DNA from: Branchiostoma floridae
Taxonomy: Eukaryota; Chordata; Leptocardii; Amphioxiformes; Branchiostomatidae
DNA length: 64,000 nt
Assembly (NCBI RefSeq): GCF_000003815.2
Contig: NC_049984.1
Location: forward strand, 4,750,959-4,814,958
Direction of reading: 5' to 3'
Positions 11,814 through 23,105 of this stretch are shown piece by piece. Both the position numbers and the translations under genes were made by a program. The notes under the pieces were generated by a model, which did not search any database, was not told the origin of the DNA, and was given only the letters and a program-made list of their open reading frames with translations. Within the stretch, counting starts at the first letter, position 1. Every line of letters starts with the position of its first letter.

Positions 11814-12695
11814 CAGTCAAACCTGTATTAGCGGCCACCTTTGCATAACGGCCACCTGCCCATAGTGGCCACTTTTTGTTGGTCCCTTGGATTCGTAATG
11901 ATTAAGAAATAGGCTTAGCGGCCACCTGTCCAACGCGGCCACGGCCACACAATTTCCGGTCCCGCAGGTACAAAAAAACTGCCGATAACGGCCACGCGGA
12001 CCGCTGATCTATGTTTCGGCACGCGTATCGTCAGCCTATGCCGGATTTAAAACCTCTTTGATTTATTTTCAAAACAAAACTTCGTAAACTGGCGCTACCA
12101 TACCCGCCGACAAAGGAGGTCATATAAGGTCAATAGATGACACCAATATTACGGAGGTAAATTGCGTTAAAGATACGTTCTAATACACTACCGCTTAGGT
12201 TAATTTTTATCACAAAAACTTTCTGAATGAATTGTTACAAAGACAAAATAATATGAACTTCAGGCTATGGTGGATTTTTCTTACATTTATTAAGAGATAA
12301 GTCTAAAATGACGAGACTTTTCTTGTGAGTACCACATTAGCATAATGGGCGAACCTGACGTGTGAACGCGGGAGGGAACACACGGACGGCGAAGTATCAA
12401 AGGATACAAGACGAAAGATCAAAGAAATATGACGATACCGGTCTCTTCAGACAATATAAACTGTAGAACATTTAAAACTTTTTATAGCTTTTATTTTCTT
12501 AATACATATAGTGTAAAAATCATTGCAGTACATGTACAGTACTGTATTATGTGAATAAAGATCAGTGGGTACTAAAACCATGTGTAACTTATTGCTTGTG
12601 GTCAATTAATTAGCATATTCTCTATAGGGACCACCTCTCTATAGTGGCCAATTTTGACCAGTCCCTTGAGTGGCCGCTATAGACAGGTTTGACTG
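11814..12695. mobile_element. Pogo/Tigger-like DNA transposon, non-autonomous
   Basis: It starts CAGTCAAACCTGTATTAGCG (preceded by TA) and ends CGCTATAGACAGGTTTGACTG (followed by TA); subterminal GCGGCCACC-type repeats occur at both ends. 882 bp, with no open frame for a transposase, so it is an internally deleted or non-autonomous copy. Confidence 0.88.
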
Positions 12696-12769
12696 TATCA
12701 GTAGCCGTGGCAGGAAAGGTTAGAAAGGTTGGATATTTTTACTAATCTTCTGTGTCTGTTTTTATGTAC

Positions 12770-13130
12770 CGGTATACAGCCCTTCAGTGTATCGATATCC
12801 ATATAGCCAGTATAACAGCCCTTTGGCGTAACATACAAGCTTCTATATCTTCATCTATTTAGCCGGTATACATTTGTACAGCACTTTAGTGTAACACTAT
12901 CTATGTCTAAATACTAGTAGCCGGTGTAACAGTATAACAGCCCTTCAGTGTAGAAGCTTCTGTATCTATATCTTTATAGCCGGTATAACCACCATTTGGT
13001 GTAACATACCAGCTTCTGTATCAATATCTTTGTAGCCAGTATAACAGCCCTTAGGTATAACACACCAGCTTCTGCATCTGTCTTCCACCAGCTTCTCTTT
13101 CTGTATCTATATAATATAGCAGGTATAAAC
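12770..13130. repeat. Degenerate tandem repeat, unit about 65 bp
   Basis: ATAGCCGGTATAACAGCCCT and CAGCTTCTGTATC-type blocks alternate at least five times with variable spacing. Confidence 0.7.
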
Positions 13131-13344
13131 AAGGAAGTTTAAAAGGAACCCTTTCAGCATAACAGCCAATTCTTAATGTATTCTTACTATCTCTTTTCTG
13201 AACTTGAATCGCAAAAAAGGATTGCCTGAAAACAGGTCTAGGTTGACCTGAGCTGTATTATTCCTGGTTAAATACATAAAGTGAAAGTAAAGTGAAAGAG
13301 GCCGGAATGGGCAAAATTTTTTTCCGTCCTCAGCTACAAAATTC

Positions 13345-13960
13345 CATCAATGATGACGGGTGCTAGCTACAACCCTGTACAAGCGTGACTGTCATTTGTC
13401 TACCTCTAACAGCATCTCATCCTCCGGATGGGTTTTCAAATTAATGGAACGCCGTTCTTTTCCCCAGATCGAGCTACTGGAAACGTCCTTCCCCTCCAAA
13501 AAGTGCTCTCAAAAAGCCATTCCCGATTTGCAGGCATCTGTTTTCATTAGGGCGGTTGTGATAGCTTAATACTTTGCTGGGTATGGATGTGCCGTTCTCA
13601 GTCTTTTGTAAAGAGAGTTGCCAATTTTGGGATAGCTTGCATCCTCGGATCCTAATGGAGTGAAATTGAACAAGCTTTTAACGTTGCGTTGTTTTAGATT
13701 GCTGAATGTTATGGAGGTTAGGTGCTTTTGGGGAGAACCCTGATGGGTTGCACTTTATCTAATTCTTTTCGAATGCGAAAAAGATGCCTGCACCTCTCCG
13801 AATGATTACCTGACGGCGGAAAACTGACGGCACGGAAAATACGACCGAACAAATGATGTGTCGAGATTGTGTATTTCCCTTCTATTTTTGCATAGTAGTC
13901 GTACCTAGCGTGTACAAGGTGACAGCTTAGAATGGTAAGTAAAAGTGACACTGTATACGA
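13345..13960. promoter_or_regulatory. Unique island, possible cis-regulatory element
   Basis: Non-repetitive, GC-richer than its surroundings, with several homeodomain-type cores in good context (AAATTAATGG, TTTCATTAGGG, GAATGATTACC) and GATAGCTTAATA. Inference from composition only. Confidence 0.35.
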
Positions 13961-14381
13961 AGGCTGTCAGATCATCTGCAGTTTATCATTACTCAGTTAT
14001 GAAAATAGCTCGATCTACTGTAGTAGATTTCCGTCAGTTGTTAAGATTTGATAGATCTACGGTATTTTTTTTTCATTTCCTCTTTCATTTAGGTTGATTT
14101 TAGGGACTGCCAACCTTTAGTTGGTTTTCTCAGTGCTAATACAGTCAAGAGTTAGCTAATGTTGCTGTGAATCTGTGTGAACTTTTTCTGTAAATTTGTT
14201 TTCTTAAACTACCAGGCTTGGATATTTTGATTCATATAGAATACTTTGTAAAAGTGTTTGACTAATATTCTATACTGTCAATCTTAAAATGTTTTCAGTG
14301 GTTTTGTTCTAAAACTTGCTTTTTACTTTGACCTCTCTGTATATTTTAATCTATTGAAACTAATTTACTTCTGTACTGTAG

Positions 14382-14501
14382 GATCAACTTCACCTGCAAA
14401 TTGAAAACTCGACAGAAACCTCCTTCCTCATAACAACAATATATGAATTTATGGTATTTAAGAGATCGTCAGAAGCATTTTTTACTAACTTCCTATCATG
14501 A
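14382..14501 (+). CDS. Weak terminal-exon candidate
   Basis: After an acceptor CTGTACTGTAG the phase-0 frame reads DQLHLQIENSTETSFLITTI and on to a TGA, 39 codons. No domain is recognised. A 39-codon open stretch is not rare by chance, so this is weak. Confidence 0.12.
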   Translation, partial: DQLHLQIENSTETSFLITTIYEFMVFKRSSEAFFTNFLS

Positions 14502-14741
14502 CACCCAAAATTGAATATTTGGATAGATAACATGGCCTACATCCTCACAAGGTAGGCATCCTTCCATCTACTCAAATAGCTTTTTAAGTAAACAATGTGT
14601 TTTCATAAAAGAGCAACTGAAGGAATCGGACCAACACAACAACAGTAACGTTTTTGACTTGGCCGTAATAAGATGGATGCCCCGATGTCTGATGGCTTGG
14701 TGTTCTGGCAAAGTGGCTTTCAGGGGGGCCATGTTTTCCTG

Positions 14742-15059
14742 CAGGGCTCGAAATACCCCCTGCATATGCAGGTTAGTGCAGGTAAAATTGGAGCTGTGCA
14801 GGTATTTCTGGTGTCTACCTGCATCTAACCTGCACTGGTCCATGTACTGGGTTTTATGCGTAAATGTCATATGATGTAGGTGTAGCTGTATTGACTGTTA
14901 CCACCTATAAAGTATAAAAGAAAAAATAGTAATGGTTCCTGAACAATTTTAGTATCATCCATACTTCCTAGATTTTGAGTGGTGCAGGTAAAATTTGTCT
15001 GGTGCAGGTAACATTGAAAATTACCTGCTGGTATGCAGAAAAAAGTATTTCAAGCCCTG
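14742..15059. mobile_element. hAT-like MITE, CAGGGCTCGAAATAC termini
   Basis: Termini CAGGGCTCGAAATAC and GTATTTCAAGCCCTG; the interior is built of GTGCAGGT and ACCTGCAC words. The flank TCCTG is present on both sides. A longer relative is at 35411-35900. Confidence 0.75.
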
Positions 15060-15318
15060 TCCTGTAATCTGTCCAAAAAGAGTTGTCCGTTACGTCCACT
15101 AAACGCAATTTGGCCGCTACATTCCCCGCTGTCCTACATTTTCCCCGGCTGCGATCTTCTGCGCAGACGTTTTAAGATGGAATTGGCAAATTGGGAGAGT
15201 GGGGGTGACAGAGCAGGCTGCCATCACAGTCCAATCAAATTGTAATGGTCAGATTTCTAACAGTGTCTCTTAGGGTTGGTGTGTTGAGTTACAGCCAGTG
15301 TGATCACTGTTGAGCTCA

Positions 15319-15698
15319 GGCCACACCAATTTTATTTGTTGTTTCTCGGATTTTTTCAGAAAAAAATTGGGTCATTCGGTCGGAAAAAAAGATGAAAATA
15401 AACTTTTCTAAATGTCAGGGGTAGGAGAGATTGGGCCGGAAAACCTAAACTTTCAACATTTAGGGGGTCCCTGGTAGCAAAGTCCAAATTTTGAAGAAAA
15501 ATGATAAATGTACCATCCACAAAAAGGCATGTACAGCTACTGGAAGTTGAGGCCCATAGTTAATTTGAGAAAGGAGAAGCAGTGAAATTTTGTCAACACA
15601 AGGTGTGGTCATCAATTTGAAAAGTTTTAATTTTTTTTCAAATCGGAAAAAATAGGGTCGGGAAATCCGAGAAACAACAAATAAAATTGGTGTGGCCC
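15319..15698. mobile_element. Harbinger-like MITE, GGCCACACCAATTTTATTTG termini
   Basis: Long inverted ends (GGCCACACCAATTTTATTTG then TTGTTTCTCGGATTT, mirrored at the right). The interior matches 22740-23105 in the opposite orientation. A 47-bp sequence (GAGTTACAGCCAGTGTGAT core) is duplicated on either side. Confidence 0.85.
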
Positions 15699-16089
15699 TA
15701 AGGTTGATGCGTTGAGTTACAGCCAGTGTGATGGCTGCTGAGCTCAGGGTTGAAAATCAATTTGTGGTGTGAAATTCTGTCCTTGGGTGGCACAGAGTGC
15801 AAGATCTTGAACCAGTGTGTTTGGAAATGTAAGATGAAAACACACACTGGGGCTTTGTAGAGAGTGTTGAAGAGATGGGTTTGTATTTGTTATAAGATTT
15901 GGTACAGCAGTCTCAAATTTGTCATGAGATTTGGAACAGCAGTCTCAAATTCTTGGGGAAAAGACACAATGACAGCTAATGGTCTTTTCAGATTACATTA
16001 AGGTTTAAATGTCTCTCTTCTTTCTGATGGTTCAAGCTTTACCTTTAAAATACCTGTGTATGCTCTACAGATACACTAAATTTTATATT

Positions 16090-16114
16090 GATGTGTGTGT
16101 GTATGTGTGTGTAT

Positions 16115-16161
<47 letters not shown>

Positions 16162-16195
16162 GACAGGTGTGTGTGTTTGTACGTGTGTCTGTGTG
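16090..16195. repeat. (TG)n microsatellite
   Basis: About 105 bp of GTGTGT, interrupted once by TTTTGACAGG. Confidence 0.97.
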
Positions 16196-16699
16196 TCTTT
16201 CTGCATTCCCAATATACACAAGGCAGCATTCACATACATACAGCATTTCCTCAGTGCTTCTATGATCCAATTTTTGTCTGTGGGATCCGGGACTGGTTTT
16301 AAAGATTGCAAAATAGTATGGGAAAGGGGTGAGGTCTGCCATCTCTGATTGCTTATTCACATGAAGGACTCCCACCAAGTAACAGGATACCCATGCAGAA
16401 ATCCAAAGCTTCTAGCGAGGTTTTATTGAATTCTAAGAGAGCCAGTAAAATGGATAGATGCTCCTGACCCTGTTGGTTGACTTTAAGTGATCTCTGTCTC
16501 TCTGATACATGTATGGTCCTCCTCGGTATGTCACGTCTTATCGTGTTTCATCCTTAAGATTCCCTTCTGAAAACGGTAGGGTTGTCTCCAGCTTAATTTT
16601 TTTCTGTCCCATTCATTGTTTGTTGCCACTGACTATGCTGATTACAAAGGTAAATAAACCAGGTCCATGCACACAGCTGTAATTTGCATTCCAAGTATA

Positions 16700-17890
16700 C
16701 TTTAACATATTTACTTCATTTTTTTTTTTTAAACAGAATTCTAACAGTAATGTTGACAGTGCTGAATCACTGCGGTCACCGGCCTCTATACGAACTCTTC
16801 CAAGCAGTCACACAACTGCCATGATACACATAAATAAAGCTCCATAAAACACTATGAATATGGGTCTTCAAATGTTTGTTGAGTAGAAAAGCAACCAAAA
16901 GGAAGCGACATAAACATTGCCACCATTGTACTCCCAAGGGAGTGTGGCCGTGAAGGTGACAGACTAGAGAACGCTCCAAAGATTTATTTGACTGTAACAA
17001 ATGATTCGTGCTGTCTATGAAATTAAGACTTGATAGAGAGATGTAGATGATATTTTCATATAATCAGACAGAGTTTTGTTGATGTTGGCGGTGTCGTTTT
17101 TTCGTAATGGTTTTTTTAGTCGGGCATTCACAATCAGTGCATTCAGCCCATTGCCCGTAAAAACATCAGCTGGATTGTTCTAGGTACAGCCTTCCTCATG
17201 TGAGACAAGAAGTACATACAGTCACGATTTTACTGTCAAAAGAAAGCTAAAATATCATACTGTTAATTTTTTTCTGTGTACTTAAATTTACCACTTACTT
17301 CTGAAGAGAGCAAAATGTAAAAAAGCGTACCAAGTTAGGCACACTGTCCAGCGTAGTACAAAATTGGAAGGTTACATACATGAAATTGTCTCACAGTGTT
17401 TGCCGCTTGTAACACGCAGCGCGAAAGGTTCATGAACCACATGAATGCATTTCTTATTCAAGTATGTTGTTCAAATCTATGTGTAAAAAATTCAGTCATC
17501 AAAATTTGACCCCTCTCAGGCAACTAGCAATGGAGCGCCATGAGTTTGAGCGCAAGAAAAAGCGTACCGTGTTGGGGCACATCAGTTCATTTTAAACTTT
17601 CAGTACAAATTTAGCAAAATATCAAGAGAAAAGCATTGTGCTGGGCACTAAAAAACCTTCCATCTGACTCCTTTTGCCCTTAAGTATGTAACTATGTGTG
17701 CCATTAGATTCAGATGATACATTCAGCCTTCTTCGTTAGAGATATTTTCCAGTTCAGCATTACATGTGTACATTTTGAAACCTGAGAACCAACTTGTTAC
17801 GTTGATGAGGCCTCTATGCAAATTTGGATACACCTGACTGTTCCAAAATTGTGTCAAATTGACATGGAATTACATCACTTCACTGGCTAC
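16700..17890. other. No gene seen
   Basis: AT-rich unique sequence without supported exons or recognised repeats. Confidence 0.5.
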
Positions 17891-17894
17891 ATCA

Positions 17895-18055
17895 GGACTG
17901 TCTCCGGGACCTGTCTCTCTGTCCTGGGATGGAAATTTGCCTGTTGGGACAAACAAAAAATTCACCCTGTCTGTCCGAAAATCTCAGAACTCCACGGCTT
18001 GAAACTGATGAAAACATATTTTGTAACCTTAAAATAGCCAATTTCAAAACAAAAA
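17895..18055 (-). repeat. CTGTCTCC family repeat, reverse copy
   Basis: It starts GGACTGTCTCCGGGACCTGT and continues through GGAAATTTGCCTGTTGGGAC, the reverse complement of the 3' part of the repeat at 40809-41043. Confidence 0.6.
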
Positions 18056-18624
18056 TTTACCGAATGTACTCCCAAAAAAGTCTGATGACAAAAATGAAGC
18101 TGTGACAGTCCTAGCTTACATACATAACACAATATTTGTAAATATTGAAGATCTTAAAAAATTTCGGTTCGTGTTTATTGTTGTTCGAATCCCGGAAGCA
18201 AGGAAACTGTTTCTACTCTACTCAGTATACCCACTATGCAATCATTGACAATTGTCATAGAAAGTAGGCCATTATGTCTGGCTTAGTTTGAGTAAATGTC
18301 AGCTTAGTATGATCGTAAAAGGGCATAAAAGGGATGATGTAATATTACATAAAACATACTTTATGTGGTGCTTCACTACTGGGTACAATGTAATGTAAAC
18401 ATTTTGTGGTATAATGTATAGAAGTATGTTTCATGTAGTAAAGAATTGGGAAGACCATTATTGCAGTATCCGGACACATTTCTTTGATCTCTCTGAGCAG
18501 CCGTTTCTCTCTAAAAAAAATGGAACATTTTATTGTTTTGATTTATTTAGGGTTGAGTTGTAACATCATTGCTTTTGTTTGTTACGTAAAACAATTTTAT
18601 TATCACAAATTCTTTACAAAGTAG

Positions 18625-19630
18625 ATTTGAAGATAAGTACAGGAAATGGCATATTTTGTCAGGATTTTGAATATTTGTTAGGGTTATAAATTGTTTCTAC
18701 AGGTCTATTGTATACAGACTGTTTCAAATCTTGTCGTAAGATTCCTTCAGAATCTCTATTTTTTCCACTTTTCGAAGCTGGTTGCCAGCTACACGTAATG
18801 AAGTTCACAACAGAGACTTAAAACGAGGGCTCGAGCTTAGCATACCTTTTGCCAGACATGATAGGTACAAAAACAGTGCTATTCCATACTTGTCCACACT
18901 CTTAAATACTGATATATAGCCTGTTTATAACGTCACATCACTACTAGATGGAATCTTGATTACTGCTCATGACTAAAACTAACTTAATTCCGCCAGTTTT
19001 ACAGCATGTTATAAAAGGCTGCAACGTTGTTTTAGTATGTCCATGTATGTATGTATATGTATGTTTGAATAAACCATTGATGTATGTTTGAATAAACCAT
19101 TGATGCACATTTTCTAAAAAAAAAAAAACAATACGAGGTAGACTGAAAAATTCCTAATGCAAAGATTTTGTCTCAAATGTTGAAAGTCTGATTTTGCATA
19201 TCATTGCATTTTTGCAGGTGAAGTAGAATGACTTCAATAAGTCAATAGAAATCATGTTGCTATTTTCCCAAGCACAAAGGCTTTGACAAAATGATGAATT
19301 ATTTGTCCATGGATATTTAGTAACTCAAGTTAGACTAGAAGATAAGTACAGGAAATCTTTAATATTTGTTTGGGTTATAAAAGGTTTCTACAAGTCTATT
19401 GTGTACGGACTGATTCAAATCTTGTTGTTGTGTTCCTTCTCTATTTTCTAGAAAAAAGAATGGACTGCAAAATTCACAATGCAGATTTCTGTGAAACCCT
19501 GAAAGAATAATCAGATTTAGCATATCATTGCATTTTTTCAGGCGAAGTAGAAAAAGGCAATAGCAATGTTTTTATTTTCCATACAGGCACAAAGGCTTTG
19601 ACAAAGATGATGAATTATTTGTCCATGTCC
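18625..19630. repeat. Local direct duplication, left copy split by a LINE
   Basis: The left copy is 18625-18761 plus 19131-19315; the right copy is 19332-19628 without interruption. Shared landmarks: AGATAAGTACAGGAAAT, TTTCTACAxGTCTATTGT, CATATCATTGCATTTTT and GCACAAAGGCTTTGACAAA. Confidence 0.8.
18762..19130 (+). mobile_element. LINE 3' end with poly-A tail
   Basis: It encodes the C-terminus of a reverse transcriptase (SWLPATRNEVHNRDLK, ARHDRYKNSAIPYL, ending LLNTDI and TAG at about 18918), a 3'UTR containing a doubled 30-bp block (GTTTGAATAAACCATTGATG) and an A12 tail. It is 5'-truncated. It interrupts one of two paralogous copies of the flanking sequence. Confidence 0.85.
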
Positions 19631-20089
19631 CGTTTGCAGTATAAATCATAGTGTTGCACAGTGGCTAATAAAATGCCAGGCTTGGTCGACTTTATCCCTC
19701 CAAAGATAAGGCCCTCCACAAAACTGATAAGATTATTCCTGATTTGGTGTATAAATATTTAGTAACTTACGATCATGATTTGTCCTAAGCTTCCATGATC
19801 GTAAACGCATTTGATACATTTTTTATCTTTCTTGTACATTTTTAAAAAAAAATAATTTTTCTTATATAAATAAATACTGGTAAGTACAATCCTCCTCCTT
19901 CCAAAAAAAGGTTTGATAGATTTTTCCATACAAAAAAATGGGTGATAGTTTTGCTTCTTACAGTCTCAAAACAGGCATGCTAGAAATTGCACCTGTTCTT
20001 CTTTCAGACAGTAAAATATCCCAAAAAACAAGCGAGGGTCACAAACCATAACCCCGAAATTACCTCTATGTTTTCGTTTTCTCATATTC

Positions 20090-20370
20090 AAGGAGATCTC
20101 TGTCCGCCCCTGATCTTAATCTTCCCCTGGACATCTTTTGAAGCCAAGCCGACATCTGATTTCAGCTGCCCTGGTCGCTGGCATGCTGTCGGTCATGTCA
20201 AATTCAAGGCTGGACCAAAGGGGAAGATTAATATGCTCGGAAACAGTCAGGGCATCTCAAGTTCCCAGTCCAAACCACACTGGGGGTATTTCTCTCGCCT
20301 TATCAATTTGAAAGTGCTAGCTGCTGAGGGCAGGGGTGAGAAAAAAGGGTCCAGTTCATGCTCTGTAGCA
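20090..20370. promoter_or_regulatory. Unique island, possible cis-regulatory element
   Basis: GC-richer, non-repetitive. CTTAATCTTCCCC (about 20116) and GGGGAAGATTAAT (about 20221) form a separated inverted pair, and GGACCAAAGGGGAAG and CCTTATCAATTTGAAAG also occur. The 131-codon open frame here lacks an acceptable start or splice context. Confidence 0.33.
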
Positions 20371-20825
20371 AGAAGATACTGACAAGGTTAGGAGGGCAGA
20401 GAGCAGGATGGAAGGGAAGATGGCTGGCAGTGTGCTCTGATGTTTTGTTTTATGATATAACTCAGATAATATCAGCTCTTTGTGATCGCAGTGTGTAGTT
20501 TTTATAGGGAAATGAAAGGAAGTTGTGTGCGTATGATTATTGTGCAAAATTGTTTGTTTTACTTTGTTCCAATCCAATATGTTGCATTATGATTTCCAAC
20601 CTAACACTGACAGCCTCGTGTTAGAATTCTTTGTGTTAGAAGTTGTTTGAAGTCTCAAAGAGCTTGATGTTCAAAGCTATACCAGAATAATTGATGGAAT
20701 ACATCAGAAAGCTTTGTTTTGATGTTGAATAAGAGATCATATGCCAGAAGAATTGAAACGTGCATCCTGATATTTTGATTTGTTAGCTAACTGAGTACAA
20801 GTTTGGGTTCTACTTTTGGAACAAA

Positions 20826-20920
20826 TACTGTAAACTTGTTTCAACTACGAACTTAAAACTCTGTTAACACCCCCTTTTCCCTCCTACAACAAAATTAAGT
20901 CTCTATGAATTCCAAACAAT
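20826..20920. repeat. TACTGTAAA-family MITE fragment
   Basis: TACTGTAAACTTGTTTCAAC and the ACGAACTTAAAAC block match 8902-9105. Confidence 0.45.
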
Positions 20921-20921
20921 T

Positions 20922-21092
20922 TAACGCTAGTGAATTTAGGGATATCAAGTTGACAGACGATGGTTTTAAATCGCAACATTTTCAAAATATTGCAGTTTGA
21001 AACTATAGTCTGTCGACTTAATATCTCCAAATTCCCTGTCTTCTAATACAACAGATATAGGTTACCCCACAGATAAAGGTTAGCTAGTGTTA
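20922..21092. repeat. Palindromic MITE, copy 4 (left terminus shortened)
   Basis: It starts TAACGCTAGTGAATTTAGGG, missing about 45 bp of the outer left arm, and ends GGTTAGCTAGTGTTACA. The inner arms GATATCAAGTTGACAGACGA / TCTGTCGACTTAATATC are intact. A second element starts only 12 bp away, at 21104. Confidence 0.85.
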
Positions 21093-21103
21093 CAGCACTC
21101 TTA

Positions 21104-21426
21104 GGCCACACCAATTTAATTTCACGGATTTTTTCATAAAAAATATGGAGCGAGAGGGCGAAATAAAAATAAAAATTGTAAAATGGTTGGGGTTAAAGTT
21201 TTCAGTTTGAAAAAAGTACAAAAACACCATTTTTGTACAGTAACAGCACCTGTACCCACACTTTAAGGAGCTTATAATATAAAGGCCAATTTGCTACACC
21301 AGAAAGTTGGTGAATGGTTTCATTAATGGTGAAAATTTGCTGAGTGGTAATTTTTATTTTTATTTTTTTTTCCAAAAAAATAGGAGCGAGCGAATCCGTG
21401 AACCAAGAAATTAAATCGGTTTGGCC
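21104..21426. mobile_element. Harbinger-like MITE, related family
   Basis: Termini GGCCACACCAATTTAATTTC and GAAATTAAATCGGTTTGGCC flanked by TTA. The interior differs from the 15.3-kb element, so only the ends are shared. Confidence 0.78.
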
Positions 21427-21599
21427 TTATGAACCCTTAAATTCTTCTGCATTAGATCTACCGGTAGCTACTGTAAACCTTGAAACTTTTTTTGCAGTTT
21501 CATTTTGCAGAGTGATCTCTCCGTCACCGTGAAGAAATTTCACAAAGGCACAGACTTTTCTCTCTGAATCTGTTGTCATCTTGATATTCCAATCTAGCA

Positions 21600-22730
21600 T
21601 TATTTTTTTCTAAATCAGAGAACCAACAATTCAAGTTATAATGGCCCTATTGCTTGTAAGTGTTTTACAATGTATATTTTCATATCAGAACAGGATGTTG
21701 AAACATAAAACCACCCAGCAAGCAAAAATGCATTTACTGGTAAAAAATACATTTTACTTTATATACAGAAGACTCATTGAAGAGTGCCACACAGAAACTC
21801 AAATGTAGCAGTGCTTGTATAATGTTACCAGTCAATCTCCTGTTGAGAAAACATCAAGTTCACATTCTAATCCGTGTTTAATAGGTTTTTGACACAATAT
21901 GGACAGGTGGCCCAGGGAAAACAAGACCTTCTGTTTTTAGAAGAGTTGTCACACAGTAGCTAGCAAAACTAATCCCTATTGTCAACTCCCCAGAGCATGG
22001 CTCTGACTGTTGTTGAAACACTTGTCAGCTGTTAACAAGAACCATTTGCACTGCCATGTAGAAACAGTTAGGCCTGGGGAAATAAATGCTGTGTTTCTGG
22101 TTACTGCACAGACCCTTAGCCTGGGTGCCATCCTCCGACTTTAACCGCTGGCTCAGTCTTTTTGCTTGCTATCAAACCATGGATTGTTGTAAATTTGCAA
22201 AAAATAACTTACAGTGTCCTGATGCCTTTCAGTTTCATGTTACCTATCTTTGTTTGTAGCATCACTTTTGACCAAAATCTAGAGAGATAAAAGAAGAATC
22301 CTATTTACCCAAATCTTTTCATGACTGCAATCAGAAACATGACATTAATTTTCGTGCGACCATGATTAATTATAGTATGACCCTGAAGAAGATGACAGAC
22401 GGTCACGATCACCCAAACGTCAGCAGAGAACTTTGTTATCCAGTGATTTACCAACTCGATAATCTAAAAACTAATCACGTCACTGAAAAAATATTTGCCT
22501 CAACCCGAGAAACTTCTTTAAAATCTCGGGCACTCTCCTTATTTGCATACGCGGGAAGTCTCCATGCTCTCATTACTCCAAATTTGCTCTATGTCAATGG
22601 GGTTAAAGACATCGTATTGATCTCGTCCTTTCCTTAATACACACAATGAGAATGTCCTTGCAGCTCCTTTACAAAGAAGTCTGTGAATTGGGGTGCAGTG
22701 ATATGGCAGACCTGTTGGAAGAATTATAGC
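21600..22730. other. No gene seen
   Basis: AT-rich. A partial terminus AGCCTGGGTGCCATCCTCCG at about 22119 belongs to the MITE family at 46237-46414. No supported exon. Confidence 0.5.
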
Positions 22731-22739
22731 TGGTATTAA

Positions 22740-23105
22740 GGCCACACCAATTTTATTTGTTGTTTCTTGGATTTCCCGACCCCATTTTTTCCGATTTGAA
22801 AAAAAAAATTCAAGTTGATGGCCACACCTCATGTTGACAAAATTTCACTGCTTCTCCTTTCTCGAATTAACTATAGCTGTACGTGCCTATCTTGGATGGT
22901 ACACTTATCATTTTTCTTCAAACTTTGCTACCAGGGGCCCCCTAAATGTTGAAATGTTGTTATTTCTGTTGTGTAACTTGAGTAAGCCCCTCGATCTCTC
23001 CTACCCCTGACTTTTTGCAAAAGTTTTTTAAATTTCTTTTTTGACCGACTGACCCAATTTTTTTCTGAAAAAATCCAAGAAACAACAAATAAAATTGGTG
23101 TGGCC
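22740..23105. mobile_element. Harbinger-like MITE, copy in opposite orientation to 15.3 kb
   Basis: GGCCACACCAATTTTATTTG to its inverted right end, flanked by TTAA/TAAA. The interior is the reverse complement of 15319-15698 with scattered differences. Confidence 0.85.

Noticed and set aside
19987-20382. 131-codon + strand open frame
   Set aside because: Starts in AT-rich sequence with no acceptor or sensible start context, and covers a likely regulatory island; composition does not suggest coding.
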